This document shows positions 15,956 through 24,338 of a stretch of 64,000 bases of DNA, piece after piece. A program made the position numbers and the translations under genes. The stretch spans positions 1,736,001 to 1,800,000 of the forward strand of contig NZ_JAHHDS010000003.1 of assembly GCF_019739195.1 (NCBI RefSeq). The letters run 5' to 3'. The notes under the pieces are model-generated. The model saw only the letters and a program-made list of their open reading frames with translations. It searched no databases and had not been told where the DNA came from. Source of the stretch: Microcella sp. (GTDB lineage: Bacteria; Actinomycetota; Actinomycetes; Actinomycetales; Microbacteriaceae). How positions within the stretch are numbered: the stretch's first letter is position 1; each line of letters opens with the position of its first letter.

Positions 15956-16728
15956 ACACCTTCTCAACCCATCTGCGTGAGGGCGTTCTCACTGGACTGA
16001 TGAATCGCCCGAGGGTGCACAACGCCCTCGACAGCGAACTTCGCGCGGCGCTCGCCGGTTTCTGGGATCGAGTCCGCGAAGACGATGAGGTGAAAGTCGC
16101 CGTCATCGCAGGAGTCCCTGGTTCATCCTTCAGTTCTGGTCGCGACATGAAAGAAACCGCCGAAGCGTACCAACAAGCTCAGACGGGTCCTGACTGGGAG
16201 CTCGGTGGTCGTACAGGCTATCCCGTCGATACCCCCCCGGGTAAGCCAGTTATTGCGGCGATCGACGGATACTGCATGGGTGCGGGTCTCAAGATGGCGG
16301 CTGAGTGCGACCTGAGGATAGCGGCGACGAGCGCCATCTTCGGCAGTCCGCAGGCAAAGGTGGGCAGGGCAACCGAGAGTCCGCTGTATCTGCGACGCAT
16401 CGGGGTGCCGGCGGCGGTTGCACTGGACATGGTTTTCACCGGTCGCAGACTAGACGCTCAGGAAGCCCTGCACTACGGCCTCGTCAGTCGCGTCGTGGGG
16501 CCGAACAGCTTGCTCGATGAGGCTTACGCGATGGCCAGCATCATCGCCGCGTTCTCTCCGACTGTTGTGGCCGGGCTGAAGCGCGGGCTTGACAGCGGAC
16601 TGGGCGACCTGCCGTCGGCTGTCGCCTCACCGCTGTGGAAGTCGGTGACGGCAATGTACGGTGACACCCCAGATGCCCGCAAGGGCGCGGAAGCATTCGT
16701 CAATCGTCCGCGCGGTCAAGAGGACTAG
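15952..16728 (+). CDS. Crotonase-fold protein lacking both hydratase glutamates
   Basis: The 258-residue protein has the crotonase fold (NRPRVHNALDS, GSSFSSGRDM, DGYCMGAGLKMAAECD, FGSPQAKVG). At the two positions held by catalytic glutamates in enoyl-CoA hydratases it has Lys114 and Gln134. It is therefore unlikely to be a normal hydratase; crotonase relatives with altered residues act as decarboxylases, hydrolases or C-C hydrolases. Its ATG overlaps the BKACE stop, so it belongs to the same step sequence. It ends convergently with the SMP-30 gene, the two stop codons sharing CTAG. The reaction is unassigned. Confidence 0.82.
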   Translation: MNTFSTHLREGVLTGLMNRPRVHNALDSELRAALAGFWDRVREDDEVKVAVIAGVPGSSFSSGRDMKETAEAYQQAQTGPDWELGGRTGYPVDTPPGKPVIAAIDGYCMGAGLKMAAECDLRIAATSAIFGSPQAKVGRATESPLYLRRIGVPAAVALDMVFTGRRLDAQEALHYGLVSRVVGPNSLLDEAYAMASIIAAFSPTVVAGLKRGLDSGLGDLPSAVASPLWKSVTAMYGDTPDARKGAEAFVNRPRGQED

Positions 16729-17594
16729 GGCGCGCCGAAGAGTGGCACGCCCGGGGCGACCGCGTCTCGCGCAATAACCCGGCCTCCGCGTGCCGCAGTC
16801 ACCACCAACGTGGTGAGCTCATCTCCGGCGAAACACAGATTCGTGGGGAACGAGTCGCCGAGGTCGATGAAGCTCCAAGACCCGTCTGTCTCAAGCACGC
16901 AGATACCTTCGGATGTGGTGGCGGCGATCCAGAGTCGGCCTTCGAGGTCGAATGCCATGCCGTCAGGTTGTCCGTGGGGTAGCACGGAGACCTCACGACC
17001 GCGGCGTACGCCTGCGCCGTCGACATCGAACGCCACGACGGAGCAATCCTTGGTGTCTGTGACGTAGAGTTCCGAACCATCTGCGCTGAACGCGAGGCCG
17101 TTCGGGTGTGGCAGGCCTTCTGCAATCAACTCGAACTCGCCGTCAGAGGGGTTGAAAGCCCACACTCGACCTTGTGGGCCGTCGACCGGCGGGAGCAGCC
17201 GACCGTATGGATCAGTGAACCAGAGTCGACCATCAGGACCGAAGGCACAGTCGTTCGGGGCGTGCAGATCTGAACGTAGCCACGCGCTGACCGATCCGTC
17301 GAGACCGATTCTCTGGATTCCCGGATCGGTGGTGATTTCCGACTTACCGTCCATCACGCGGCCACCGTTGTTGACGACCCAGAGCCCGGACGCGTCGGCC
17401 GCTGCCCCGTTTGGGCCGCCTCCGAGTTCGCGGAGCTTGGTCGCCCCGGTTCCGTCAAGAGCAGCGCGGTACACCACTCCACGGTTCACTGACACGAAAT
17501 CCACGAGGTTGCCGCGGGCAACAGGCCCCTCGACGAATCCGTAGCCCTCCGCAAGCATCCGCCAGCCCGACGGTGTCGTCGTCAAATCCGCCAT
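16725..17594 (-). CDS. SMP-30/gluconolactonase family lactonase
   Basis: This 289-residue six-bladed beta-propeller has the metal-site residues of SMP-30/gluconolactonases: VEGPV, HAPNDCAFGPDG, HPNGLAFSADG and QPDGMAFDLEG. Members hydrolyse lactones with one divalent metal ion. In this cluster it could open a lactone formed from a hydroxy or keto acid intermediate. The start ATG overlaps the stop codon of the upstream acyl-CoA dehydrogenase gene (TGATG), so the two are translated together. No signal peptide is seen, so it is cytoplasmic. The lactone is unknown. Confidence 0.83.
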   Translation of the reverse strand: MADLTTTPSGWRMLAEGYGFVEGPVARGNLVDFVSVNRGVVYRAALDGTGATKLRELGGGPNGAAADASGLWVVNNGGRVMDGKSEITTDPGIQRIGLDGSVSAWLRSDLHAPNDCAFGPDGRLWFTDPYGRLLPPVDGPQGRVWAFNPSDGEFELIAEGLPHPNGLAFSADGSELYVTDTKDCSVVAFDVDGAGVRRGREVSVLPHGQPDGMAFDLEGRLWIAATTSEGICVLETDGSWSFIDLGDSFPTNLCFAGDELTTLVVTAARGGRVIARDAVAPGVPLFGAP

Positions 17595-18694
17595 CACAGA
17601 CCGAGCGACTCGGCGAGCAATGCGCGGTGGAAAGCGGGCGAGCCGTAGAGCAAATCAGCGGAACGAGCTCGCCTGAAGTAAAGGTGCTCCGGGTATTCCC
17701 AGGTGAATCCGTTGCCTCCGTGAAGGTGGAGGTTCTCCGCTGCCGCGTAGTTGAGCGCGTCGGAGCATGCCACTTTCGCAACGGAAATCGCGTCTTGCCA
17801 GCCCTCTATGCGCGATTCCGTCGCCCCGAGCGCATAGAGCAGTACGCTTCGAGCATTCTCGATCTCGACGAGAATGTCGGCGCAGCGGTGTTGCACGGCT
17901 TGGAACTCGGCGATGAGCTGCCCGAACTGCTCCCGAACATTGGCGTAGCCGACCGCGGCTCCTAGGCATCGTTGCGCGGCTCCGATCTGCTCGGCTGCAA
18001 GTGCGAGCGCACAGAACGCCAAAGATTCGTTGACGATTCGTGCCCCGTCACCTGCACTGCCCACTCTCTCGCCGGGTACATCTCTCAAGGTGACGCGCGT
18101 GAGCTTGCGAGTTTGGTCAAGAGTCTCTGAAGGGCTCACTGTCACGCCGCTGGCGCTGCTCGAGACTGCGTACAAGCTCACACCGGAATCGTCTCGTGCC
18201 GTCACCAAGAACTCGTCGGCGGCAAGGCCATCGACGACGAAGTGCTTCTCTCCGGTGAGGCGAACCTCATCCCTGTTCGCGGTGGCAGTCGTCTCAACCG
18301 ATGATGCGCGCCAGTCGCCATCGGCCTCGACGGTCGCCAGTGTCGCCAGGTGTGCGCCGGAGGCGAGCGCCTCGACGCGCTCCATGTCTCCCGCGGCCAG
18401 AACTGCGCTTGTCGCGCCAACTGAACTGGCGAGAAACGGAGTGGTGAACAGGGTACGGCCGAACTCCTCGAGCACGATGCCCGCCTCGACGATGCCGAGC
18501 CCGAGCCCGCCGTGTTCTTCAGGTACGAGCACGCCGGGGAGTCCCAGGTCGACAACCTGTTTCCAGATGGCATCGCTGTAACCACGTTCGGTCGCCATCT
18601 GGCGGCGCACCTCAGACTCGCTCCAGCGACGGTCCAGGAACTCGCGGACCATCTCACGCAGATCTCGCTGATCTTCGGTCTCGTCGAAATCCAT
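17594..18694 (-). CDS. Acyl-CoA dehydrogenase, FadE28/ChsE1-like subunit
   Basis: The 366-residue protein is an acyl-CoA dehydrogenase (MDFDETEDQRDLREMVREFLDRR; GGLGLGIVEAGIVLEEFGR; YANVREQFGQLIAEFQAVQHRCADI; LHLHGGNGFTWEYPEHLYFRRA). It ends without the GTxEIQR motif and so resembles the smaller subunit of heteromeric enzymes. The probable partner is the 406-residue dehydrogenase at 21374-22594, encoded on the divergent operon. GGGAG precedes the ATG at 18694; an upstream start at 18784 would run into the promoter region. It shares a divergent promoter region with the MaoC operon that contains a MarR-type palindrome. Confidence 0.87.
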   Translation of the reverse strand: MDFDETEDQRDLREMVREFLDRRWSESEVRRQMATERGYSDAIWKQVVDLGLPGVLVPEEHGGLGLGIVEAGIVLEEFGRTLFTTPFLASSVGATSAVLAAGDMERVEALASGAHLATLATVEADGDWRASSVETTATANRDEVRLTGEKHFVVDGLAADEFLVTARDDSGVSLYAVSSSASGVTVSPSETLDQTRKLTRVTLRDVPGERVGSAGDGARIVNESLAFCALALAAEQIGAAQRCLGAAVGYANVREQFGQLIAEFQAVQHRCADILVEIENARSVLLYALGATESRIEGWQDAISVAKVACSDALNYAAAENLHLHGGNGFTWEYPEHLYFRRARSADLLYGSPAFHRALLAESLGL

Positions 18695-18817
18695 AGTGCT
18701 CCCGATTCGTCGTGCGGGGCGAGCGCGCCGTCGCTGCCGCTTGTCATATGCTACAGCATTGAAGTAGATGAGCGACACTGCCACCTAGGGGCAGAATGCG
18801 CAATGACACCAGTTTGA

Positions 18818-18853
18818 TTCAATATTGAAATCTCTGGACTAATCCCGTACAGT
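18818..18853 (+). promoter_or_regulatory. MaoC-operon promoter with perfect MarR-type operator
   Basis: TTCAATATTGAA (18818-18829) is a perfect 12-base palindrome and best represents the island consensus. It overlaps a -35 box TTGAAA (18825-18830), which is spaced 17 bases from the -10 box TACAGT (18848-18853). Seven bases later comes the ATG at 18861, so the nine-gene transcript is probably leaderless. A repressor on the palindrome would block polymerase; the same site could also serve the divergent dehydrogenase gene. Confidence 0.7.
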
Positions 18854-18860
18854 CACAACA

Positions 18861-19718
18861 ATGGCGCAGATGCTGGTCAATGATGACTTCGAGATTGGAC
18901 TTGTGAGTCGGTGGACTCCCGAGGCCGAATCCGTCGTGCGCCATGAAGCCATCGTCGCGTACTCAGAGGCGATTGGTGAGACCGACGAGCGTATGCTCCG
19001 CGGAGAAGTATCGCCCTTGATGTACGGCGTCGTTCCGTCCTGGCGTCACATCGTTGACCAGTTCAACGCGGTGATTCCGCCATCCGGCCATGGGCGACAA
19101 GTGCATGGCGAACACGTGATCACTTCCCCTCGGCCGCTCCGCCCCGGAGACATACTTCAGACGCGCGCCCGCCTCGTCGGCGTCAAGCCGACATCCAAGG
19201 GGTCAGTGGTGGCTATCGAGGCGGAGTCCCGTTCGACTCAGGGTGAACTTCTCGTTCACCAGGTCAGCACTGCCTTCGTGATCGGCGTCATCGCGAACGC
19301 GGGCGTTGGAGAACTGCCAACGAATCCGGCGGCTTTTCGCTCGTCCCGAACCCAGGTCGTCGAGATGCCGACGGACCTCGGCCTCCCCGCGCGGTACGCG
19401 TCTGCATCGGGAGACGACTCCCCGATACACCTCGACGATGACGCAGCGAAGGCGATCGGGCTCCCCGGCGTGATACTGCACGGCATGTGCTCGCTCGCGC
19501 TCGCTGGTCGTGCGGTTGTGAGCGCGGTCGGGGGAGGTGACCCGACGCAGCTGCGCCGGCTCGGCTGTCGCTTCACGGGCGTTGCGTTTCCTGGGGATCC
19601 GATCGTGGTCGAGGTCAGTGGGAGCGGGCAGGTGGCGCGGTTCTCGGCGGCTGACGCAGATGGACGTCAGGTTCTTTCGTCAGGACAAGCTTCCATCGGC
19701 GCGCCAGCGGCGGGATAG
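18861..19718 (+). CDS. MaoC-like enoyl-CoA hydratase (double hot-dog)
   Basis: The 285-residue protein carries an N-terminal FAS1-type dehydratase half (FEIGLVSRWTPE, HGEHVITSPRPLRPGDIL) and a C-terminal MaoC half with the catalytic pattern ASGDDSPIHLDDDAAKAIGLPGVILHG. It should hydrate an enoyl-CoA to a 3-hydroxyacyl-CoA. It opens an operon with a thiolase-like protein and a DUF35 protein, the same trio used for retro-aldol cleavage in steroid side-chain degradation, so a branched enoyl-CoA giving a tertiary alcohol is plausible. The ATG lies seven bases after the -10 box, so no ribosome site is expected. Confidence 0.86.
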   Translation: MAQMLVNDDFEIGLVSRWTPEAESVVRHEAIVAYSEAIGETDERMLRGEVSPLMYGVVPSWRHIVDQFNAVIPPSGHGRQVHGEHVITSPRPLRPGDILQTRARLVGVKPTSKGSVVAIEAESRSTQGELLVHQVSTAFVIGVIANAGVGELPTNPAAFRSSRTQVVEMPTDLGLPARYASASGDDSPIHLDDDAAKAIGLPGVILHGMCSLALAGRAVVSAVGGGDPTQLRRLGCRFTGVAFPGDPIVVEVSGSGQVARFSAADADGRQVLSSGQASIGAPAAG

Positions 19719-19728
19719 GAGAGACCTC

Positions 19729-20937
19729 ATGCGCGGAGCCTTGCAGCGAGAAGTCGCGATAGCCGGAATCGGACTCAGCGACTATCCCGTGGCACCCGGA
19801 ATGACGAGCGAGCAGCACGCCGCACTTGCATTCCGGCGTGCCCTCGACGACAGCGGACTCACGAAAGCAGACGTGGACGGCTTCTTCAGCGCCGGCGACG
19901 CGCTTCCTCACTTCGAAGACGCAGAAAACCTCGCTGAGTATCTCGGTATCCAGCCTCGATACTTCGACAGTACCTTCACCGGCGGATCGGCCTTCGAGGT
20001 ACTTCTCCAGCACGCGGCTCTGGCGATCGCGGCCGGCGAGTGCGAAGTGGCACTGATCGTCTACGGATCGGATGCACGCAGTCGTCATAAGCGCGGGCTC
20101 GGCGCCAAAGGCCTCGCACCAACCACGTACCTGTTTGATCAGCCGCAGTCCGGGCCGAGGCGGCAAGGAAACGCTGCGGCTTTCGAAGCTCCCTGGGGCA
20201 GCTCGATCATCAGTTCATACGCGCTTGCGGCTCAGCGGCACATGTATGAGTACGGAACGACGAGTGCCCAACTCGCTGAAATCGCGGTGGCAATGCGCTA
20301 CAACGCTCAGTTCAATCCGAATGCAATGTACCGAGACCCGCTGAGCGTGGAGGAAGTACTCGCTTCTCCCATGCTGGCTGACCCGTTGCATCGCTGGGAT
20401 TGTTGTGTGGTGTCAGACGGTGGAGGTGCGGTCATCATGACGAGCGGCGAGCGCGCGCGCGATCTCAAGACGACGCCGGTCTACGTGCTGGCTGCCAAGA
20501 ACGCCGCGACGCACTACAACATCGCGCAGATGCCCGACTACACCCAAACCGCCGCGGCGATGGTGGCCGACGACGTGTTCCGTGCTGCAGATGTCACCCG
20601 CGACGACATCGACACCCTGCAGATCTACGACAGTTTCACCATCACCGTCCTGCTCCAACTGGAAGATCTCGGGTTCGCCCCCAAGGGCGAGGGCGGGGCC
20701 TGGGTCTCTGACGGCAAGCTCAAGGTCGGTGGAGCATTGCCGACTAACACCGACGGGGGCGGCCTCAGCGCATGCCATCCCGGCATGCGCGGCATTTTCC
20801 TCATCATTGAGGCAACCCGGCAGCTGCGTCACGATGCGGGCGACGCGCAGACTCCCAATGCGCAGCTCGCACTCGTTTCTGGCAGCGGAGGAATCCTGTC
20901 CCATATCGGCGTCGCGATCCTCGGGAGGCAACCGTGA
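19729..20937 (+). CDS. Thiolase-like lipid-transfer (Ltp2-type) protein, probable retro-aldolase
   Basis: This 402-residue protein has the thiolase fold but no nucleophilic cysteine: the CxSG region reads STFTGGSAFE, with threonine at the cysteine position (Thr84). The IYDSFTITVLLQLEDLG segment and GGGLSACHPGMRG remain. Such proteins (SCP-x/Ltp2 type) partner with DUF35 proteins; Ltp2 of steroid-degrading actinobacteria is a retro-aldolase that splits a 3-hydroxyacyl-CoA into a ketone and an acyl-CoA. The neighbouring MaoC and DUF35 genes fit this role. ATAGGAGAG precedes the ATG at 19729; the longer upstream frame is out of phase with the MaoC gene and is rejected. Confidence 0.8.
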   Translation: MRGALQREVAIAGIGLSDYPVAPGMTSEQHAALAFRRALDDSGLTKADVDGFFSAGDALPHFEDAENLAEYLGIQPRYFDSTFTGGSAFEVLLQHAALAIAAGECEVALIVYGSDARSRHKRGLGAKGLAPTTYLFDQPQSGPRRQGNAAAFEAPWGSSIISSYALAAQRHMYEYGTTSAQLAEIAVAMRYNAQFNPNAMYRDPLSVEEVLASPMLADPLHRWDCCVVSDGGGAVIMTSGERARDLKTTPVYVLAAKNAATHYNIAQMPDYTQTAAAMVADDVFRAADVTRDDIDTLQIYDSFTITVLLQLEDLGFAPKGEGGAWVSDGKLKVGGALPTNTDGGGLSACHPGMRGIFLIIEATRQLRHDAGDAQTPNAQLALVSGSGGILSHIGVAILGRQP

Positions 20938-21377
20938 TGGGCAAGGAAGCGAACACCTCTGTGGAATTGAGGGCGTCCGACCGGGTTCTCCCGATGCCCG
21001 ATTCTGACAGCGCCGAGTATTGGGAGGGTCTTGCGCGCGGCGAACTTCGTCTGCAGCGGTGCACCGCTTGTGGCATCGCACAGTTCTATCCGCGCTCACT
21101 CTGCGCCACGTGCGGGGGCAGCGTTGAGTGGTTTGCCGCCACAGGAAAAGGCACGGTGCACACCTTCACGGTGGTGAGGACACATGGGGCAGAGCCGTTC
21201 CGCTCACTGGTGCCCTTCACGCTGGCCATCGTTGAACTCGAAGAGGGACCACGCATGATGACGAACCTTACGGGCATTGATCCCGACGACGTTCGGATCG
21301 ACCTCCCGGTCGAACTCGAACCCGTATCGGCAGGCGATATCACTCTGCCGTTCTTCACTCCGCGGGCAGACTCGTGA
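20934..21377 (+). CDS. DUF35/OB-fold zinc-ribbon partner of thiolase-like protein
   Basis: The 147-residue protein has a rubredoxin-like zinc ribbon (LQRCTACG, then LCATCGG) followed by an OB-fold (GTVHTFTVVRTHG, VPFTLAIVELEEGPRMMTNLTG). DUF35 proteins bind acyl-CoA and form complexes with thiolase-like partners; in Ltp2-type retro-aldolases the DUF35 part is required for activity. The start may be GTG 20934 or ATG 20937, both after GGGAGG and overlapping the upstream stop. Its own stop overlaps the start of the dehydrogenase gene. Confidence 0.87.
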   Translation: MMGKEANTSVELRASDRVLPMPDSDSAEYWEGLARGELRLQRCTACGIAQFYPRSLCATCGGSVEWFAATGKGTVHTFTVVRTHGAEPFRSLVPFTLAIVELEEGPRMMTNLTGIDPDDVRIDLPVELEPVSAGDITLPFFTPRADS

Positions 21378-22594
21378 ATCTCACCGATACCCCCGCAGAG
21401 GCCGCGTTCCGTGCGCGTGTTCGGCTTTGGCTTCAGTCCAACGCTCCCGAGAAAGGCTCACCAGAGGACTTCTCTCACGGATACGGTGCGCTCGAAGGCG
21501 AGGCCGAGGAACGCTTTCTTCGTCAGTCCCGTGACTGGCAGGCGAAGCTTGCCGACGCGGGATTCGCAGGCTTGAGTTGGCCGAAGGAGTACGGCGGACA
21601 GGGGCTGTCGACCACGGAAGAAATCATCTTCGCGGAGGAGCAGTCGAAGTTCGGAGTGACCACCGCTGTGTTTGACGTGGCGATTCGCATGATCGGGCCG
21701 ACGATCATTGCGCACGCTACGGAAGAGCAGAAGCAACGTTTCCTGCCGCCGATGCTGCGCGGCGAGGAGATTTGGTGCCAGTTCTACAGTGAGCCGCTGG
21801 CCGGCTCTGATCTGGCCAGCGTCCGCACCACAGCGGTGCGAGATGGCGATGGCTGGGTGGTGAACGGACAGAAGGTCTGGACTTCGGGCGCCACCTACTG
21901 CCAATGGGCGATGCTCTTGGCTCGAACTGATGCGGAGGTGCCGAAGCACAAAGGCCTCACCTGCTTTTTCGTGGATATGGCGTTACCAGGGATCGACATT
22001 CGCCCCTTGCGGCAGATGACCGGGTCATCGCACTTCAACGAGGAGTTCTTCGACGACCTTCGGCTTCCTGGCGGCAGCGAGTTCGGCGCAGTGGGAAACG
22101 GTTGGCGCGTCGTGCTTACGACGCTCACTTACGAACGCGCCATTATGGGCGGCGGCCATAAGGGCCCGTCTTTCGACGAACTCAGGGGGCTCGCGCTTGC
22201 GGCACCCGACCAGCCGGGGTCCGACCGCCGCCGAGAACTCATCGATGTGTACATCGGCGAGCGAATGCTCGATCTTCTCGATGCCAGAGTGCAGTCTGCG
22301 CTGGCACACGGAAGGGACCCGGAGATGGAGAGCTCAGTCAAGAAGATCCATCACGGTCGGCACATCAGCCGCACTACAAGACTCGGTCTCGATCTGCAGG
22401 GAGCGGCGGGAATGGTGACCGACGGTCCAATGGGTGACCACTGGGCCTATGAGGCGCTCAACTCGCCGATGTACCGGATCGCCGGCGGCACCGATGAGAT
22501 TCAACGCAATATCCTCGCGGGCCGCATCCTTGGTGTGCCCGCCGCAGCCAAAAGGACTAGCACCATCACTCACGCAAGGGAAGGGCAGAGCTGA
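21374..22594 (+). CDS. Acyl-CoA dehydrogenase, FadE29/ChsE2-like subunit
   Basis: The 406-residue protein is an acyl-CoA dehydrogenase with FAGLSWPKEYGGQGLSTTEEIIFAEEQ, WCQFYSEPLAGSDLASVRTTA, VNGQKVWTSGA and GGTDEIQRNILAGRILGVPA. The residue before GT is glycine, not the base glutamate of medium-chain enzymes, as in the larger subunit of heteromeric dehydrogenases. The likely partner is the protein at 17594-18694 across the divergent promoter. It starts at GTG 21374 overlapping the DUF35 stop and overlaps the SDR gene (TGATG), so the operon is tightly coupled. Confidence 0.88.
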   Translation: MNLTDTPAEAAFRARVRLWLQSNAPEKGSPEDFSHGYGALEGEAEERFLRQSRDWQAKLADAGFAGLSWPKEYGGQGLSTTEEIIFAEEQSKFGVTTAVFDVAIRMIGPTIIAHATEEQKQRFLPPMLRGEEIWCQFYSEPLAGSDLASVRTTAVRDGDGWVVNGQKVWTSGATYCQWAMLLARTDAEVPKHKGLTCFFVDMALPGIDIRPLRQMTGSSHFNEEFFDDLRLPGGSEFGAVGNGWRVVLTTLTYERAIMGGGHKGPSFDELRGLALAAPDQPGSDRRRELIDVYIGERMLDLLDARVQSALAHGRDPEMESSVKKIHHGRHISRTTRLGLDLQGAAGMVTDGPMGDHWAYEALNSPMYRIAGGTDEIQRNILAGRILGVPAAAKRTSTITHAREGQS

Positions 22595-23493
22595 TGCAAC
22601 TCGGAGGAGACGTCGTCATTGTCACGGGCGCGGGGGCTGGCATGGGCCGTGAACACGCCCTGCTGCTCGGCTCACTCGGTGCGCGAGTCGTCGTGAACGA
22701 CGTCGGAGTCGGCCTGCAAGGGCAGGATCTCGGCGAACGGCCGGCTGACGAGGTCGTGAGGCTCATCGTCGAGGCGGGCGGTGAGGCAGTTGCTGATGAG
22801 AACTCAGTCGCAACCGAGGAGGGTGCGGATCGGCTAGTTCGTACAGCGCTCGACACCTTTGGACGTGTCGACGCAGTGGTGAACAACGCCGGAATTCTGC
22901 GTGACCGGACCTTCGGAAAAATGAGCATGGACGAGTTGCGAGCAGTGCTTGAGGTGCATCTCGTCGGATCGTTCCTCGTGACCCAGAAGGCGTGGCCGCA
23001 CTTCCGCAGTCAAGGTTACGGGCGAGTGGTGATGACGACATCCGGCGCTGGGCTATACGGCAACTTCGGTCAGGCAAACTACGCCGCCGCGAAGATGGGC
23101 ATGGTCGGCTTGGCTCGCACTCTCGCGGTAGAGGGTGCACGCGATGGGATCAAAGCCAACTCACTCTCGCCGGCGGCGCGCACCCGCATGTCGAACGACA
23201 CCCTGGAAGAGGAGTTCGCTCAGGCGCTCGACCCGGCCTTGGTGAGCCCCGTGGTTGCACTCATGGTGAGTCGCGAGTGCCCGTGGACCGGTCAGACCAT
23301 TGCCGCAGGAGGAGGGCGCGTAGCTCTCGTGAATATCTCCGAGACACCTGGCTACGTGAATACTCGCCTGACGGTCGACGATCTCATCGCGAACTTGGAC
23401 AAGGTTCACGACGAGGCCGGGTCATTCACCCCAGACGGAGTTCCGGCGCAAGCCGACTTCCTCCTCGCGCAGATCAAGGCAGGTGCAGCATGA
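22594..23493 (+). CDS. SDR family dehydrogenase (MFE-2/HSD17B4-like)
   Basis: The 299-residue protein has the SDR cofactor motif TGAGAGMGR, NNAG, and the active site SGAGLYGNFGQANYAAAK with serine, tyrosine and lysine. The insert after the first strand (NDVGVGLQGQ) and the long C-terminal tail resemble the (3R)-hydroxyacyl-CoA dehydrogenase part of peroxisomal multifunctional enzyme 2. It should oxidise a 3-hydroxyacyl-CoA made by the MaoC hydratase. It sits between the dehydrogenase and the ABC transporter genes with overlapping codons on both sides. Confidence 0.87.
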   Translation: MQLGGDVVIVTGAGAGMGREHALLLGSLGARVVVNDVGVGLQGQDLGERPADEVVRLIVEAGGEAVADENSVATEEGADRLVRTALDTFGRVDAVVNNAGILRDRTFGKMSMDELRAVLEVHLVGSFLVTQKAWPHFRSQGYGRVVMTTSGAGLYGNFGQANYAAAKMGMVGLARTLAVEGARDGIKANSLSPAARTRMSNDTLEEEFAQALDPALVSPVVALMVSRECPWTGQTIAAGGGRVALVNISETPGYVNTRLTVDDLIANLDKVHDEAGSFTPDGVPAQADFLLAQIKAGAA

Positions 23494-24338
23494 AAGACGA
23501 GTCGCTCGGCCTCAGTGAAACGGACGTTCAGGCCGCGGTCACTGACAAGTCCGTCGCGGCGGCGGCGGTCATTGAGAACGGCGCCTTGGAAGTGCGTGGG
23601 CTCGGCGTGAAGTACGGGGGATTCGTGGCTCTCGACGATGTCTCGTGGTCGGTCGCTCCGGGAGAGATCCTCGGCATCATCGGTCCCAACGGCGCCGGAA
23701 AGAGCACCTGCATGGCGGCGATCACCAACAGTGTCAAGCACGTCGGCGCTGTTCTTCTCGATGGTCAGGATGTGACTGGGGTTCCGACCGACAGGCTCTC
23801 GCGACTCGGGCTCCGACGCACATTTCAACAGAACGCCTTCTACAACGAGCTCTCCGTGATTGAGAACGCTTCGAGTGCACTACTTCAGCATGAAGGCACT
23901 CCGCTCTGGGCGTCGGTACTTCTTCCGAGGAGAGAGACCCGGCAGACGCGGCGTCGTCTGGCGATGGCTGGAGAGCTTCTGACCGAGTTCGGTGTGCCTT
24001 CTGAGCTCTTCGGCAACTTGCCCAGCGAGATTCCTTACGGCACGCAGCGAATGCTGTCGGTGGCCCTCGCATTCGGCTCTGGCGCTAAGGCTTTGCTGGT
24101 CGATGAGCCAGCCGCCGGCGTGGGTGGGTCTGATATGCGCGACTTGGCCGAGACGCTCCAGAGGATCGCGAAGACAGGCACCGCACTCGTTGTGATCGAG
24201 CACCATATGGACCTGATCATGTCGGTGGCAGACCGAATAGTAGTGCTCGATCGGGGCGCGATGCTCGCTGCAGGGACCCCCCACGAGATTCGCACCAATG
24301 AGAAGGTTCTCGAGGCCTACTTGGGGCGGGCAGCATGA
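23490..24338 (+). CDS. ABC transporter ATP-binding protein (LivG type)
   Basis: The 282-residue protein has Walker A GPNGAGKST, the Q-loop in RRTFQQNAFYNELSV, a LivG-style signature PYGTQRML instead of LSGGQ, Walker B ALLVDEP and the switch histidine in VVIEHHMD. It powers uptake through LivH (25051-25905) and LivM (25902-26951). About 45 residues precede the conserved start of the domain, longer than usual. The ATG at 23490 overlaps the SDR stop. The four Liv genes here lack a binding protein; the lipoprotein at 4539-5693 is the likely donor. Confidence 0.92.
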   Translation: MKDESLGLSETDVQAAVTDKSVAAAAVIENGALEVRGLGVKYGGFVALDDVSWSVAPGEILGIIGPNGAGKSTCMAAITNSVKHVGAVLLDGQDVTGVPTDRLSRLGLRRTFQQNAFYNELSVIENASSALLQHEGTPLWASVLLPRRETRQTRRRLAMAGELLTEFGVPSELFGNLPSEIPYGTQRMLSVALAFGSGAKALLVDEPAAGVGGSDMRDLAETLQRIAKTGTALVVIEHHMDLIMSVADRIVVLDRGAMLAAGTPHEIRTNEKVLEAYLGRAA

